A stretch of 64,000 bases of DNA from Candidatus Flexifilum breve (lineage in GTDB: Bacteria; Chloroflexota; Anaerolineae; Aggregatilineales; Phototrophicaceae), in assembly GCA_016717205.1 (NCBI GenBank), contig JADKGC010000003.1, positions 124,001-188,000 on the forward strand, read 5' to 3'. Below the pieces are notes generated by a model, which saw nothing but the letters and a program-made list of their open reading frames with translations, had not been told where the DNA came from and made no database searches. The position numbers and the translations under genes were made by a program. The first letter of the stretch is position 1. Each line of letters starts with the position of its first letter. Positions 10,704 to 20,184 of this stretch are shown one piece after another.

Positions 10704-12847
10704 AACGGGTTTACGCAGGCGTACTGGGAAAAATCATCGGGGTATATCTCGGTCGCCCCTTCGAGGGCTGGTCCTACGAGGCCATCATGGAAAACCTCGG
10801 CGAGATCAACTACTACCTGCACGAGAAGCTCAACGTGCCGTTGATCGTCACCGACGACGATATTTCTGGCACGTTCACTTTCATCCGCGCGCTGGAGGAT
10901 TATGGCATCACGCGGGATATCACCCCCGCGCAAATCGGGCACACGTGGCTGAACTACATCATCGAGGGCAAGACGATCCTCTGGTGGGGCGGCATGGGCA
11001 ACTCCACCGAGCACACCGCCTATCTGCGCCTGAAAGCGGGCATCGAAGCGCCGCGCAGTGGTTCGATTGCGCTTAACGGCAAGGTCGTCGCGGAACAAAT
11101 CGGCGCGCAGATTTTCATCGACGGCTGGGGCTTGGTCGCCCCCGGCGACCCTGAACTGGCGGCGGACTTCGCCCGCAAGGCCGGGAGCGTCAGCCACGAT
11201 GGCGAGGCGATCTATGGTGCGCAGGTGATCGCGGCGATGGAAGCGCAGGCCTTCGTCGAACGCGACCTCAATAAGCTGATCGATACAGCGGTCACACTCA
11301 TCCCCAAAGACTCGGTCATCGCCTATATGATCAACGATATCCGCGAATGGCACGCCAAAGAACCCGACTGGCGCGCGGCGCGCCAGCAGTTGGCCGAACG
11401 CTACGGTTACGACAAGTACGGCGGCAACTGCCACATGGTGCCGAATCACGGGCTAATTCTGTTCTCGCTGCTCTACGGCGACGACGACTTCCAGAAATCG
11501 CTGATGATCGTCAACACCTCTGGTTGGGACACCGATTGCAATTCAGGCAATGTCGGCTGTCTGCTCGGCATCAAGAACGGCTTGGCGACCATCGACCAGG
11601 GTCCCGACTGGCGCTCGCCCGTCGCGGATCGGCTGTACCTGCCGACCGCCGACGGTGGACGCTCGATCAGCGATGCGGTCGCCGAAACCTACCACCTCGT
11701 GAACATGGGCCGCGCCTTGCAGGGACAAGCCCCGCTCCAGCCGAAAGGCGGCGCGCGCTTCCACTTCGACCTGCCCGGTTCGGTGCAGGGCTTTGTCAGC
11801 GAAGACTCGGCAGCGGTGCGCGGCGTCGTGACTCTGGAAAACGTCGCCGATTTCAGCGAAAGCGGCTCACGGTCGTTGGCCATTCACTGTCAGGGACTCG
11901 CGGCGGGACGCGTGGCGCGCATCGAGACGCCGACCTTCATCCCCTCACGGGAAGTCGCCCGCTACTTTGAAAAGCGCAGCTACCGTTTGCTGGCCTCGCC
12001 GACGCTCTACTCGGGGCAGACTGTCCGCGCTCGTGTGGTCGCGGCGGACGCAAACAGCGGCACGCTCACGGTCAGCCTGTACGCCAAGCACTTCAACGGC
12101 ACGGATGACCTTTCAAGCTTGCAGAGTGATCCGCGTGAATTGACGCCCGGCCAGTCAGCGGTGCTGACATGGCGGGTGCCGGACACTCACTGCTACCCCA
12201 TCGCGCAGATCGGTGTGCAGGTAACGGGGAACGGCGGTCAAGCGGGCACAGTCCTCCTCGACTATCTGACATGGGATGGTGCCCCCGATGTCGTGCTGGA
12301 TCGCCCAGCGGAACGTGAACGCAACCGCACCACAGGGACTCCCGGCCCGATGCTGTGGAAAGCAGCGTGGATCGATGGCTTTGACAGCCGCGAACGCCTC
12401 GTCGACCTCGACTACTGGCCGGAATCATACCGCCTCATCCAAAACCGCGGACGCGGCTTGCTTATGCAGGGCACGCGCGAATGGACAGATTATCAAGTCA
12501 CAGCGCGTTTGACGCCGCATATGTGTCAGACGGGTGGCATCGGCGTGCGCGCGCAGGGCATGACGCGCTACTACGCGCTGCTGCTCGATCAGGAGAAGAC
12601 GCGCCTTGTCCGCGCGCTTGAAGGCCAAGATATCGTCCTTGCCGAAATCCCGGGCGGCTGGAAATTCGGGCACAGCTACGAGTTGAATCTCAAAGTGCAG
12701 GGCAATCGCCTCACCGCATCGATCAATGGTCAGGTGGTGCTGACAGCCGCCGACCCGGACGCGGCTTACAGCGGCGGCGGCATCGCGCTCATCTCCGAAG
12801 TTGGGCGCATCGGCTGTGAACATGTCGAGGTCCGCCCATTGTCGTGA
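10682..12847 (+). CDS. ADP-ribosylglycohydrolase-fold protein with C-terminal beta-sandwich extension
   Basis: The first ~340 residues match the ADP-ribosylglycohydrolase (ARH/DraG) fold: GVLGKIIGVYLGRPFEGW at the start, a TDDDISGTF metal-binding motif (about residues 57-65) and the second metal motif GWDTDCNSGNVG (about 281-292). The remaining ~380 residues, from the Pro-rich linker on, contain two beta-rich regions. The second (about 555-720) resembles a concanavalin/LamG-like sheet (DYQVTARLTPH, GIGVRAQGMTRYYALL). Classical family members remove ADP-ribose from proteins, but in carbohydrate loci such proteins may act on other glycosidic bonds. The extension and the neighbouring permease remnant favour a sugar-related substrate; this is inference. 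No signal peptide is visible. The start ATG has AGGGA upstream. Confidence 0.8.
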   Translation: MLPTDYLERVYAGVLGKIIGVYLGRPFEGWSYEAIMENLGEINYYLHEKLNVPLIVTDDDISGTFTFIRALEDYGITRDITPAQIGHTWLNYIIEGKTILWWGGMGNSTEHTAYLRLKAGIEAPRSGSIALNGKVVAEQIGAQIFIDGWGLVAPGDPELAADFARKAGSVSHDGEAIYGAQVIAAMEAQAFVERDLNKLIDTAVTLIPKDSVIAYMINDIREWHAKEPDWRAARQQLAERYGYDKYGGNCHMVPNHGLILFSLLYGDDDFQKSLMIVNTSGWDTDCNSGNVGCLLGIKNGLATIDQGPDWRSPVADRLYLPTADGGRSISDAVAETYHLVNMGRALQGQAPLQPKGGARFHFDLPGSVQGFVSEDSAAVRGVVTLENVADFSESGSRSLAIHCQGLAAGRVARIETPTFIPSREVARYFEKRSYRLLASPTLYSGQTVRARVVAADANSGTLTVSLYAKHFNGTDDLSSLQSDPRELTPGQSAVLTWRVPDTHCYPIAQIGVQVTGNGGQAGTVLLDYLTWDGAPDVVLDRPAERERNRTTGTPGPMLWKAAWIDGFDSRERLVDLDYWPESYRLIQNRGRGLLMQGTREWTDYQVTARLTPHMCQTGGIGVRAQGMTRYYALLLDQEKTRLVRALEGQDIVLAEIPGGWKFGHSYELNLKVQGNRLTASINGQVVLTAADPDAAYSGGGIALISEVGRIGCEHVEVRPLS

Positions 12848-12859
12848 TCCAGGGCATTG

Positions 12860-12885
12860 GAGGGGTGCGGCAGGCGGCGCCCCTC
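12860..12885 (+). terminator. Candidate terminator after the ADP-ribosylglycohydrolase-like gene
   Basis: GAGGGGTGC pairs with GCGCCCCTC (9 pairs, one wobble) over an 8-base loop, 12 bases after the stop codon. The downstream T tract is weak (TGATTTC). Confidence 0.5.
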
Positions 12886-13228
12886 TGATTTCATGTCGTC
12901 ATCGACTACCCCGCAAGAACCCCTAGTCTGAGATAGCGCACAACCGGACAGAAGCATACCGCGATCTTCCCGTCTGGTTGCGGTCATTGTCGGTGTCAGA
13001 CGGGATTTTTCCACCAAACAGGATATCTGGCGGTATGTCCTCAAAGCACTCGCCGCTTGTTTTCAGGAGAATGTAACGATTGAGATGAGTAAAGTGTGTG
13101 TTGATCCGCGCTTGCAGTGGTCGCAGCTTGGGAATGTGCGCCATAATGCGCAGATGTACACACTCATCTATACCGTAACAACACCCTTCCGTAAGCTGCT
13201 CAGGCGGCAAGTGAAATGAAGTGAGTTG
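12886..13228. other. Intergenic region without a recognisable gene
   Basis: A plus-strand frame is open from 12932 to 13219 (95 codons, first ATG at 13085), with content such as WRYVLKALAACF. It has no good start, matches no family I know and overlaps an antisense open frame. It could be a relic or chance. No strong promoter was picked out. Confidence 0.4.
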
Positions 13229-14647
13229 ATGGCCGAATACGATGCAGTGGTCGTCGGTTCCGGTCCCAACGGGCTGGCGGCGGCAATCACACTGGCACAA
13301 GCGGGTTGCAAAGTTCTGGTGCTGGAAGCCAAGACCACCATTGGCGGTGGCATGCGGACACAAGAACTGACGCTGCCCGGCTTCCAGCATGATGTCTGTT
13401 CGAGCGTTCATCCACTCGCCTTAGCTTCTCCCTTTTTTAGGGGTTTGCCACTCCACAAATACGGTTTGGAGTGGGTCTTTCCGCCAGCGGAGCTCGCTCA
13501 TCCACTGGCTGACGGTAGTGCCGTGCTCATCGAACGGTCGGTTGCGGCGACCGCCGCCCACCTCGGGCGAGACGCGCAGGTCTATCAGCGACTAATGGAT
13601 GCGCTCGTGCAGCAGCATGATGCCATCATTCAGGAATTTCTCGCGCCGCTGCACCTGCCCCAGCATCCGCTGGTCATGGCGGGTTTTGGCCTGCTGGCGC
13701 TCGCCCCGGCTGCCGCCTTTGCCAAATTCGCCTTTCGCACCGAAGCGGTGCGCGGACTGTTCGCCGGTCTGGCGGCACACGCGATCATGCCGCTGGAACA
13801 ACCGGGCACAGCCGCCTTTGGGTTGATACTTGGGATGCTGGCACACAGGGTTGGCTGGCCGCTGGCCCGCGGCGGATCAGGGCGCATTGCAGACGCATTG
13901 ACGGCATATCTCCGCGACTTGGGCGGAGCGATTGTCACAGACAGCGAAGTGAAATCGGTTGAGGATCTCCCTCCAGCCAAAATCCGCCTGTTCGACGTAA
14001 CGCCCCGCCAATTCGTGCGGATCATGGGAGAGCGACTGCCCTCCGGCTATCGTCGCCAGCTTGAAGACTACCGTTACGGACCCGGCGTATTCAAAATTGA
14101 TTATGCTTTGAGCGAACCGATTCCGTGGCGGGCATCCGCGTGTAAGCGCGCCGGGACGGTCCACCTCGGTGCGAGTTTGGCCGAAATCCGGCAGAGTGAG
14201 CGCGACGCCTTCACGGGGCGGGAGACGGATGAGCCATATACGCTGGTCACACAGCCCACGCTGTTTGATCCGACACGCGCCCCTGCCGGACAGCATATCG
14301 GCTGGGCGTATTGCCATGTCCCCCACAATTCGACGGCGGACATGACCGAGCGGATTGAGAAGCAGATCGAACGGTTTGCGCCGGGATTCCGGGACTGCGT
14401 GGTCGCACGGCACACCTATCACGCGGCGGCGCTGGAAGCCTATAATCCAAATTACGTGGGTGGGGATATCAACGGCGGCGTACAAGATCTACAGCAGTTG
14501 TTCACTCGCCCGACCGTGCGCCTCGATCCATACTCCACTCCGCTCCCAGGCCTCTATCTGTGTTCCTCCTCAACACCCCCAGGTGGTGGAGTTCATGGAC
14601 TCTGCGGATGGTACGCTGCCAAAAGCGCATTGCGTCACAGCAGGTAA
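13229..14647 (+). CDS. FAD-dependent oxidoreductase, phytoene-desaturase-like
   Basis: The protein is about 472 residues. The N-terminus has a Rossmann dinucleotide motif, VVVGSGPNGLAAAITLAQAG (residues ~6-25), with the Glu of LVLEA closing the ADP-binding fold. It continues with the GGGMRTQEL and FQHDVCSSVHPL motifs of the phytoene dehydrogenase/CrtI-like amine-oxidase superfamily. The C-terminus has the FAD-binding GLYLCSSSTPPGGGVHGLCG motif. Such proteins desaturate or isomerise isoprenoids or related lipids, but the family is broad and no carotenoid genes are nearby, so the substrate is unknown. An upstream in-frame TTG at 13226 is possible, but the ATG at 13229 is preferred. The gene is monocistronic and convergent with the DUF5107 gene; 14648-14893 shows nothing recognisable. 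Confidence 0.85.
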   Translation: MAEYDAVVVGSGPNGLAAAITLAQAGCKVLVLEAKTTIGGGMRTQELTLPGFQHDVCSSVHPLALASPFFRGLPLHKYGLEWVFPPAELAHPLADGSAVLIERSVAATAAHLGRDAQVYQRLMDALVQQHDAIIQEFLAPLHLPQHPLVMAGFGLLALAPAAAFAKFAFRTEAVRGLFAGLAAHAIMPLEQPGTAAFGLILGMLAHRVGWPLARGGSGRIADALTAYLRDLGGAIVTDSEVKSVEDLPPAKIRLFDVTPRQFVRIMGERLPSGYRRQLEDYRYGPGVFKIDYALSEPIPWRASACKRAGTVHLGASLAEIRQSERDAFTGRETDEPYTLVTQPTLFDPTRAPAGQHIGWAYCHVPHNSTADMTERIEKQIERFAPGFRDCVVARHTYHAAALEAYNPNYVGGDINGGVQDLQQLFTRPTVRLDPYSTPLPGLYLCSSSTPPGGGVHGLCGWYAAKSALRHSR

Positions 14648-14893
14648 TTGGAGAATGCCCTCTCCCTGTCGTATTGGCGTATGTCTACGTCATACCGTCA
14701 TTCGCGCGTTTGCGCTACTCCTCGTCCGACCGAGCAACGGGGTTAGCCGTTCACGCCAGCCTGATCCGCAATTCATCCTTGACTACTTAGTGCAGCTCCC
14801 CCTTCTGATCCCTCCACAGATCCGACTGCGAAGTATTTCGGAGGCGATGCCGTATCACACTCCTCAGCCAAGCCATACAAGTTTTTCTACCTT

Positions 14894-16882
14894 TTAGGTT
14901 TTCATGCGGAAATCGTAGGCGTTAGGTAACGGATGTTCCCGGTGCACACGCTGCATGAGCGCATCATCTATCGCTGCGTGTTCGTCCCGGCTGATCCGCT
15001 GAAGATGATAGCGATCCCAGAGTTCGGTCAGGATTTCATCGCCTTCACGGTAGTCCACAATCTCAAATCCGTCCGTGAAGCGTTGACCTGCGCGTTCTAT
15101 GTCGCCAGTCACAAGTGCCGCTTCGATTTCGAGCAGTTGGATGCGTCCATGTTTCTGCATGGCTTCCGGAAGGTTATCAAGCAGAGCCAAAAACGATTCA
15201 GCGCGACCCGCATCGATCAGAGTGCGCGCAGTCTCGACAAGCAGCGGCAGCAGATCTGGGCGCAACCGCTGCGCTTCGAGATAGTATTCCGAGGCTTGAT
15301 CCCACTGCTGATCTTGCCGCGCCAGCACGGCGAGATTACGTAACGTCCACAGGGTACGCCGCTGCTCGAGCGAAGCCTCCCACGCGGACCGCGCGCCCGC
15401 GCGGTCGCCGATGTGCAGGCGCATGATTCCGAGGTGCAGCCATGCCTCCCAGCCAACTTGGGATGAGCGGGCAATCGCCGCCTCGAGCAGTTCACGCCAT
15501 TCAGCCTGAACCAACAGCCCCGCCGTGAGCTCGTCAGTGGCAGGGAACTGCCCGGTCTTGAGCAGTGTCAGCCACGGCAAGGTACGCGAGCTCATGGCTG
15601 CTCCGAAATCGAGCGCTGCGCTGGCGAAGGGCGGTTCACCCGCTGCTTGTCTCCGCTCTAGTTCCAAAGCGCCCCATTCGGAGCCGCGCTGGAGGAGTTC
15701 GGTTGGCGGTTGGTCTTTCCACACTTCGCCGCGGGCGTACTCCGCTTCAAAAGCAGTGTGGGGGGCAATTTGCTCCAGATGACGTTCGACTTCCTGCCGC
15801 GCTTGTCCCCAATCCGCGCTATGCACCTGACGCTCATCGGCGTTGATGAGACCATAGCCTTCCAGCCATGACCACTCAGCGCGGGGTGGCATGATGGCGT
15901 ACTCGAGCTGTGTCGGCGCGAGCCCGGCCTGTATCTCCAGGTAATTGTGGTCAGGACCGTTCAGCCATTCCTGCCAGCGTTTTCCGCCCTGACCCGTGCC
16001 CCAGAGGAATAGTTTGCGTCCGTATAAGCGGGCCGTCGAGACCTGCAGCAGCCCCGTGCCCCGGCCATTGAGTGCCGTGATCCACGGACGCTGGCCTTGA
16101 GGAATGTGGAAAAAGTAATCGGCGGCGCGCTTAAACCGGGTGGTATAGGTCACATCTTCGTTGTCGACCAGCGGAATCGGCACAGTCTGCATATCGGCGA
16201 CAGACAACGCATAGCGATAGGCACTGTCCGCTGGGACGAGCACCCGCACATCTTCCACTTCGGGCACGGCGATGTTCGACCACCAGTAGATAGGCAGCGG
16301 ATGATCAAACGGATTGACCAGACGCACCCGAACATACAGAACGGGCGAGCCATCGGGCAGATACGCGTCAATCTGGTAGGCCGCCTGCCGAATACGCTCC
16401 CATTCGTACAAACGCAGGACCGGCGTTCCGTCAGGTGTATTGAGACGAGCAGCAAACAGCGGCGAACAGGTGAACGGCGTATGCGCGATCACCCCCATGT
16501 TCCATTCAACGCCCCCGCTGAACCACGCATTGCGCATCGCCAGATTAGCGGGCTGGAGCATGGGGTTGACGTACAGGAGTTCGCGGCCGCTCGGCTTATG
16601 CACCAGTGACCAGAGGCGGGCGCCCCAGTTGAGCAGGAACGTGGCGCGCAGCGTCTCATTTTCCAGAACGGCGACAGGCTGCGGCGTCGGCTGACGCTGG
16701 CGCGTGTAGCCATCCTGCATGGTGTAGGGCAGATAATCGGGAACGTAGCCAGCGGCGCGATCCTGCTCAGGATCGCCCGTCAGAAACGGCTGATGATGCG
16801 GACGTTCAAAACTGGGGAGCGGATTGTCGGCTCCGAGCGGGGCGGTCGGGATCGTCCAGTGTTCGAGGCGAAGTTCGCTCAC
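14894..16882 (-). CDS. DUF5107 / TPR protein, last gene of a sugar ABC operon
   Basis: The protein is 662 residues. The N-terminal two thirds carry the DUF5107 signature: an aldose-1-epimerase-like beta fold with NWGARLWSLVHKPSGRELLY, then GGVEWNMG and YWWSNIAVPE. This is followed by a helical TPR-like region (residues ~480-640; repeated patterns such as WEASLEQRRTLWTLRNLAVLA and EYYLEAQRLRPDLLP). No signal peptide is visible, so it should be cytosolic. The function is not established. In this and related genomes such proteins sit with sugar importers and glycosidases, which suggests carbohydrate binding or turnover. Only two bases separate it from the upstream MalG gene, so the two are translationally linked. 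Confidence 0.75.
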   Translation of the reverse strand: MSELRLEHWTIPTAPLGADNPLPSFERPHHQPFLTGDPEQDRAAGYVPDYLPYTMQDGYTRQRQPTPQPVAVLENETLRATFLLNWGARLWSLVHKPSGRELLYVNPMLQPANLAMRNAWFSGGVEWNMGVIAHTPFTCSPLFAARLNTPDGTPVLRLYEWERIRQAAYQIDAYLPDGSPVLYVRVRLVNPFDHPLPIYWWSNIAVPEVEDVRVLVPADSAYRYALSVADMQTVPIPLVDNEDVTYTTRFKRAADYFFHIPQGQRPWITALNGRGTGLLQVSTARLYGRKLFLWGTGQGGKRWQEWLNGPDHNYLEIQAGLAPTQLEYAIMPPRAEWSWLEGYGLINADERQVHSADWGQARQEVERHLEQIAPHTAFEAEYARGEVWKDQPPTELLQRGSEWGALELERRQAAGEPPFASAALDFGAAMSSRTLPWLTLLKTGQFPATDELTAGLLVQAEWRELLEAAIARSSQVGWEAWLHLGIMRLHIGDRAGARSAWEASLEQRRTLWTLRNLAVLARQDQQWDQASEYYLEAQRLRPDLLPLLVETARTLIDAGRAESFLALLDNLPEAMQKHGRIQLLEIEAALVTGDIERAGQRFTDGFEIVDYREGDEILTELWDRYHLQRISRDEHAAIDDALMQRVHREHPLPNAYDFRMKT

Positions 16883-16884
16883 AG

Positions 16885-17772
16885 TTATTTGACCGATCCT
16901 AACGTCATGCCGCTGATCATGCGTTCCGAAAGGATGACGAACAGGATGATGGTCGGCACGACCACGATCACCACGCCTGCGAACAATCCCGCCCAGTCGC
17001 CCGAATACGTCATCGAGTTCTTGAGCGTGTATAGGCTGAGAGAGAGCGGACGCAAATCTGGCTCCTGAATGAAGATCAGCGCCAGTTGGAATTCATTCCA
17101 TAAGCCGATGAAGTTGAAAATGGTCGCGGTGAGCAATCCCGGCGCTGCCAGCGGCAGCATCACGCGGGAAAACACTTGAAAGTCCGTCGCGCCGTCAATC
17201 ACCGCCGCGTCTTCCAATTCCTGCGGGAGTGTGCTGAAGAATCCGGTCAGGATATAGACCGTGAAGGGAATCGACAGACTGACGTAGATCAGCACCAAGC
17301 CCGGTATTGAGTTGTTCATTCTCAAACCGGCCAGCAGAGCGAAGAGCGGAATGAACAGCAGCGGGTAAGGTATCCCGATTCCGGCGATATAGACCATCGT
17401 CAGCAGTCCGCGGCCTTTGAACTCCGCGCGGCTGAGGATATATGCGGCGGGCGCCGACACGACCAGAATCAGAATGACGGACGTTCCGACCGTGATCAGG
17501 CTGTTGGCAAAGGCCAGTCCCACCTGTGAGTTTGACCACACCCGATCATAATTCACGAACTGCGGCTCGGCGGGAATCGCGAAGGGTTCGCGAAAAACCT
17601 CCCGGTTGGTTTTTACGGAGGCGAGCACCACCCATGACAGCGCGCAGATCGTGAAGATTGACCACGCCGCAAGGAATAAATAGGAGGGAATCTGCCGCCA
17701 TTGGATCAACGGCTTGCGGACAGTCCGGCTGGCGGCAGCCGCAGGCTCTAGGCTGAACGAACGCTCCGTCAT
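16885..17772 (-). CDS. Carbohydrate ABC transporter permease, MalG type
   Basis: The 295-residue inner-membrane protein has six predicted hydrophobic segments and the cytoplasmic EAA loop, here DAAVIDGATDFQVFSRVMLP, that docks on the ATPase. The C-terminal ILSERMISGMTLGSVK matches the MalG-type ending. It partners with the MalF-type permease 11 bases upstream and with the solute-binding protein at 18804. No ATPase is encoded nearby, as is common for CUT1 importers that share one MsiK-type ATPase. The substrate is probably a sugar or oligosaccharide handled by the SIS isomerase at the head of the operon. Confidence 0.92.
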   Translation of the reverse strand: MTERSFSLEPAAAASRTVRKPLIQWRQIPSYLFLAAWSIFTICALSWVVLASVKTNREVFREPFAIPAEPQFVNYDRVWSNSQVGLAFANSLITVGTSVILILVVSAPAAYILSRAEFKGRGLLTMVYIAGIGIPYPLLFIPLFALLAGLRMNNSIPGLVLIYVSLSIPFTVYILTGFFSTLPQELEDAAVIDGATDFQVFSRVMLPLAAPGLLTATIFNFIGLWNEFQLALIFIQEPDLRPLSLSLYTLKNSMTYSGDWAGLFAGVVIVVVPTIILFVILSERMISGMTLGSVK

Positions 17773-17783
17773 CGCGCTTCCTC

Positions 17784-18671
17784 CTAATATTGATACGTTT
17801 CGCGGCGAGTCACCCGGCGCACGACCAGCACCACGAGGATGACGACCAGCAGCAGCATCACGCCGACCGCCGTCGCATACCCCAACCGATAGATCGGCTG
17901 GCGCTGCCCGAAACCGAGAATATACAGGTACACCGCGACGGTGTACGAACCGGGATTCGGTTCGAGTCCGGTGAATGAAAATGGGAATTCAAAAACTTTG
18001 AGCGCGTGGATACTCCACAGAACCATGCCAATCGAGATCACATCGGAGAGGAGCGGCACGGTGATAAAGCGGAACTGTTGGAAATCGCTCGCGCCATCGA
18101 GTTTGGCCGATTCATAGAAATCCGGTGGAATCTTATCGACGCCCGCCAACAGCAGCACGACGTAGAAACCGACCTCGATCCACACGATGGCGATCATCAT
18201 GGCGATGAAAATCGTATCTGGCCCCAACCATGGGAAGCGCGCCAGATCCGTCAGCCCGACCGCGTCGAAGACCGCGGCGAACAAGCCCGTGCGTGGGGTG
18301 TACATGTAACCCCACAGCGTCGTCAGGGCGATCACCGCGATGATATTGGGCAAGAAGATGACGCCACGAAAGAACTTCTTGCCGCGGATGCCCGACGAGA
18401 GCATCATGGTCATCACGAACGCGAGGCCAAAAATCACGATCCCGCCGACGATCAGAATGCCGACCGTGTTCCCCATACTGCGCCAGAACACGCGGTCGTT
18501 CAGCAGTTCCTGAAAATTGGCCAGTCCGATGAACTGGGGGGCCGCGCCGAAGCCGCTCCAGTCATACAGGCTGTAGAGGAGCGCCTGAAACGTCGGGATC
18601 AGGAAGAAGACCAGATACATCACCGACGCCGGAAGCAGTAACAAAATAATGAAGCGATTCGAGATTTTCAT
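17784..18671 (-). CDS. Carbohydrate ABC transporter permease, MalF type
   Basis: The 295-residue integral membrane protein begins with one hydrophobic segment followed by a periplasmic stretch (SLYDWSGFGAAPQFIGLANF), as in CUT1 MalF-type permeases. The EAA loop reads ESAKLDGASDFQQFRFITVP and six membrane segments are expected. It forms the translocation pore with the MalG partner just downstream. It follows the solute-binding protein gene, from which it is separated by 132 bases containing a perfect 13-bp stem-loop. Confidence 0.92.
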   Translation of the reverse strand: MKISNRFIILLLLPASVMYLVFFLIPTFQALLYSLYDWSGFGAAPQFIGLANFQELLNDRVFWRSMGNTVGILIVGGIVIFGLAFVMTMMLSSGIRGKKFFRGVIFLPNIIAVIALTTLWGYMYTPRTGLFAAVFDAVGLTDLARFPWLGPDTIFIAMMIAIVWIEVGFYVVLLLAGVDKIPPDFYESAKLDGASDFQQFRFITVPLLSDVISIGMVLWSIHALKVFEFPFSFTGLEPNPGSYTVAVYLYILGFGQRQPIYRLGYATAVGVMLLLVVILVVLVVRRVTRRETYQY

Positions 18672-18719
18672 AAATTCAGCCGCTTCGAGTCTAAATATGC
18701 CAAACGGTTATTCAAATCG

Positions 18720-18754
18720 GTCGTAGGGGCGACCAAACACATCGCCCCTACGAC
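18720..18754. repeat. Perfect 13-bp stem-loop between binding-protein and MalF genes
   Basis: GTCGTAGGGGCGA (18720-18732) and its exact complement (18742-18754) flank a 9-base loop. The sequence shares the GTAGGGGC core of the longer repeats at 7015 and 28838. Its place between the solute-binding protein and malF recalls the intercistronic REP of the E. coli malE-malF operon, which protects the upstream mRNA; that role here is inference. Confidence 0.75.
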
Positions 18755-18803
18755 TCACACGTTCATCCTGCCGTTGGAGAGTGACCAACAGCCGAATGCT
18801 TAT

Positions 18804-20108
18804 TTATGACTGCGGATGATCCGCCCAGTACTGCGCCGACTGGGTGGCCATGGTCTCGACGAAGTCTTCGGGCGTGATCGCGGCCTGCCACAGACTGACA
18901 TAGTTCGGATACAGGATCGTGTTCAGGTATTCGCTGTACAGCGACGCAACACCGTCCACGTCGCCATAGGTAGACGTAGCCGCCGACGCTGCCGCCAGCG
19001 CATCGGCAATGATGGGATTCCACTGAATGTATTTGTTGGTCACGCCAACCAGCGATTCGTCGGTGAACTGCTGCTGAACTGCATCCGTCATGAGGTGACG
19101 CAGGAAGGCGAACGCCTCATCCGGATGCGCCGTATCCTTGTTGATCATGAACGCCAGCAGCAGCGCGTACACGTCGGTGGTTGAACCAACGCCACCTTCA
19201 ATCGCCGGGAAGCTGAAGCCGCCCCACTGGAATTCGGGATCGGTCGCGTTCTGGAGTTCGACGGGCAGCCACGAACCGACCAGTTCCATCGCGGCGGTGC
19301 CGAAGGCCAGCGTATTCTGTCCCTGGGGCCAGACGTAGCCGAGCGTTTCCGGCGGGATGCAGCCGTTATCCCACAGGGCGCGGGTGCGCTGCGCTGCGTC
19401 CAACACTGCCGGATCGCGCCACATTTCGCCTGTCGGATCGGCGGCGGCCTGCTGGAGCCAACCGGGGCCCTTCGTACGGGCGAGGAGTTCGGTCAGGTAG
19501 AAGGCGGCATAACCGGGTTCATTGCCTTCGGCGGCGATGGGCGCGTAGCCCGCATCGTTCAGCGTCGTGCAGGCGGCGAGGAGTTCGTCCCAGGTCTGCG
19601 GCACGGCGAGACCGACTTCTTCAAAAACGCGCTTGTCATACCAGAACTGCACGGTGTTGTAGATATAGGGCAGTTGGTAGATTTGATCGTCGAGCGAGAA
19701 CATTTGCAGTGTGCCGGGGAGGAAGACATCCATCAGCGGTTCTTCGTGGTCTTCGGCGGGCTGCGCCAGATAATCATTGAGCGGCAGCGCGAAACCTTCC
19801 CGCATCAAGCCGCCGGCGATCTGGTCGGCGTCCTGATCCATCAGGTCGATCACCTGATTACCGCCGCTGATGGCCGTGCGCACCAGCGTTTGATTCTGGC
19901 GGCCATTCCACACGGCGTCGATGGTGACGTTCGGATTAGCGGCTTCAAAACTGGCGATGGCCGCCTGCAGAACGCGGGCTTGCCCTTCGGTCTCGTTCCA
20001 CATGGACCAGTAGACGAGCGTCACGGGTTCCTGCGCACTCGCCATACCGAAACCGAGCGCCATCACGAGCACGCTCGCCAACACTGTGATGAGTAATGCC
20101 TTCTTCAT
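18804..20108 (-). CDS. Extracellular solute-binding protein (sugar, CUT1/SBP family 1)
   Basis: The 434-residue protein has a clear signal peptide (MKKALLITVLASVLVMALG, then a small-residue cleavage site before QEPVTLVYW). The mature part has the family-1 pattern: TLVYWSMWNETEGQ at the start, a FEAANPNVTID strand, the QTWDELLAACTTLNDAGYAP hinge and an ETLGYVWPQGQNT region. There is no lipobox Cys at the cleavage site, so membrane anchoring is unclear. It delivers a sugar to the two permeases encoded downstream. It lies between the SIS isomerase (76 bases upstream) and a stem-loop at 18720-18754. Confidence 0.92.
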   Translation of the reverse strand: MKKALLITVLASVLVMALGFGMASAQEPVTLVYWSMWNETEGQARVLQAAIASFEAANPNVTIDAVWNGRQNQTLVRTAISGGNQVIDLMDQDADQIAGGLMREGFALPLNDYLAQPAEDHEEPLMDVFLPGTLQMFSLDDQIYQLPYIYNTVQFWYDKRVFEEVGLAVPQTWDELLAACTTLNDAGYAPIAAEGNEPGYAAFYLTELLARTKGPGWLQQAAADPTGEMWRDPAVLDAAQRTRALWDNGCIPPETLGYVWPQGQNTLAFGTAAMELVGSWLPVELQNATDPEFQWGGFSFPAIEGGVGSTTDVYALLLAFMINKDTAHPDEAFAFLRHLMTDAVQQQFTDESLVGVTNKYIQWNPIIADALAAASAATSTYGDVDGVASLYSEYLNTILYPNYVSLWQAAITPEDFVETMATQSAQYWADHPQS

Positions 20109-20155
20109 GCGATTTCTCTCCTCAATAAATCAAAACTAATTCTTCCGCGCCGCCA

Positions 20156-20180
20156 CGCCCACGACGTGCACGGGTGGGCG
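20156..20180 (-). repeat. Small intercistronic stem-loop between SIS and binding-protein genes
   Basis: CGCCCAC (20156-20162) pairs with GTGGGCG (20174-20180) over an 11-base loop in the 76-base gap. No T tract follows in the direction of transcription, so it is more likely an RNA-processing or attenuation element than a terminator. Confidence 0.4.
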
Positions 20181-20184
20181 ACGA

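Noticed and set aside
18006..18641. 211-codon plus-strand open frame
   Set aside because: His/Asp/Glu-rich shadow of the MalF-type permease, with no recognisable motif.
18720..18754. Transcription terminator between binding protein and MalF
   Set aside because: No T tract follows in the direction of transcription, and the downstream permeases need this transcript. A stabilising or processing role fits better.
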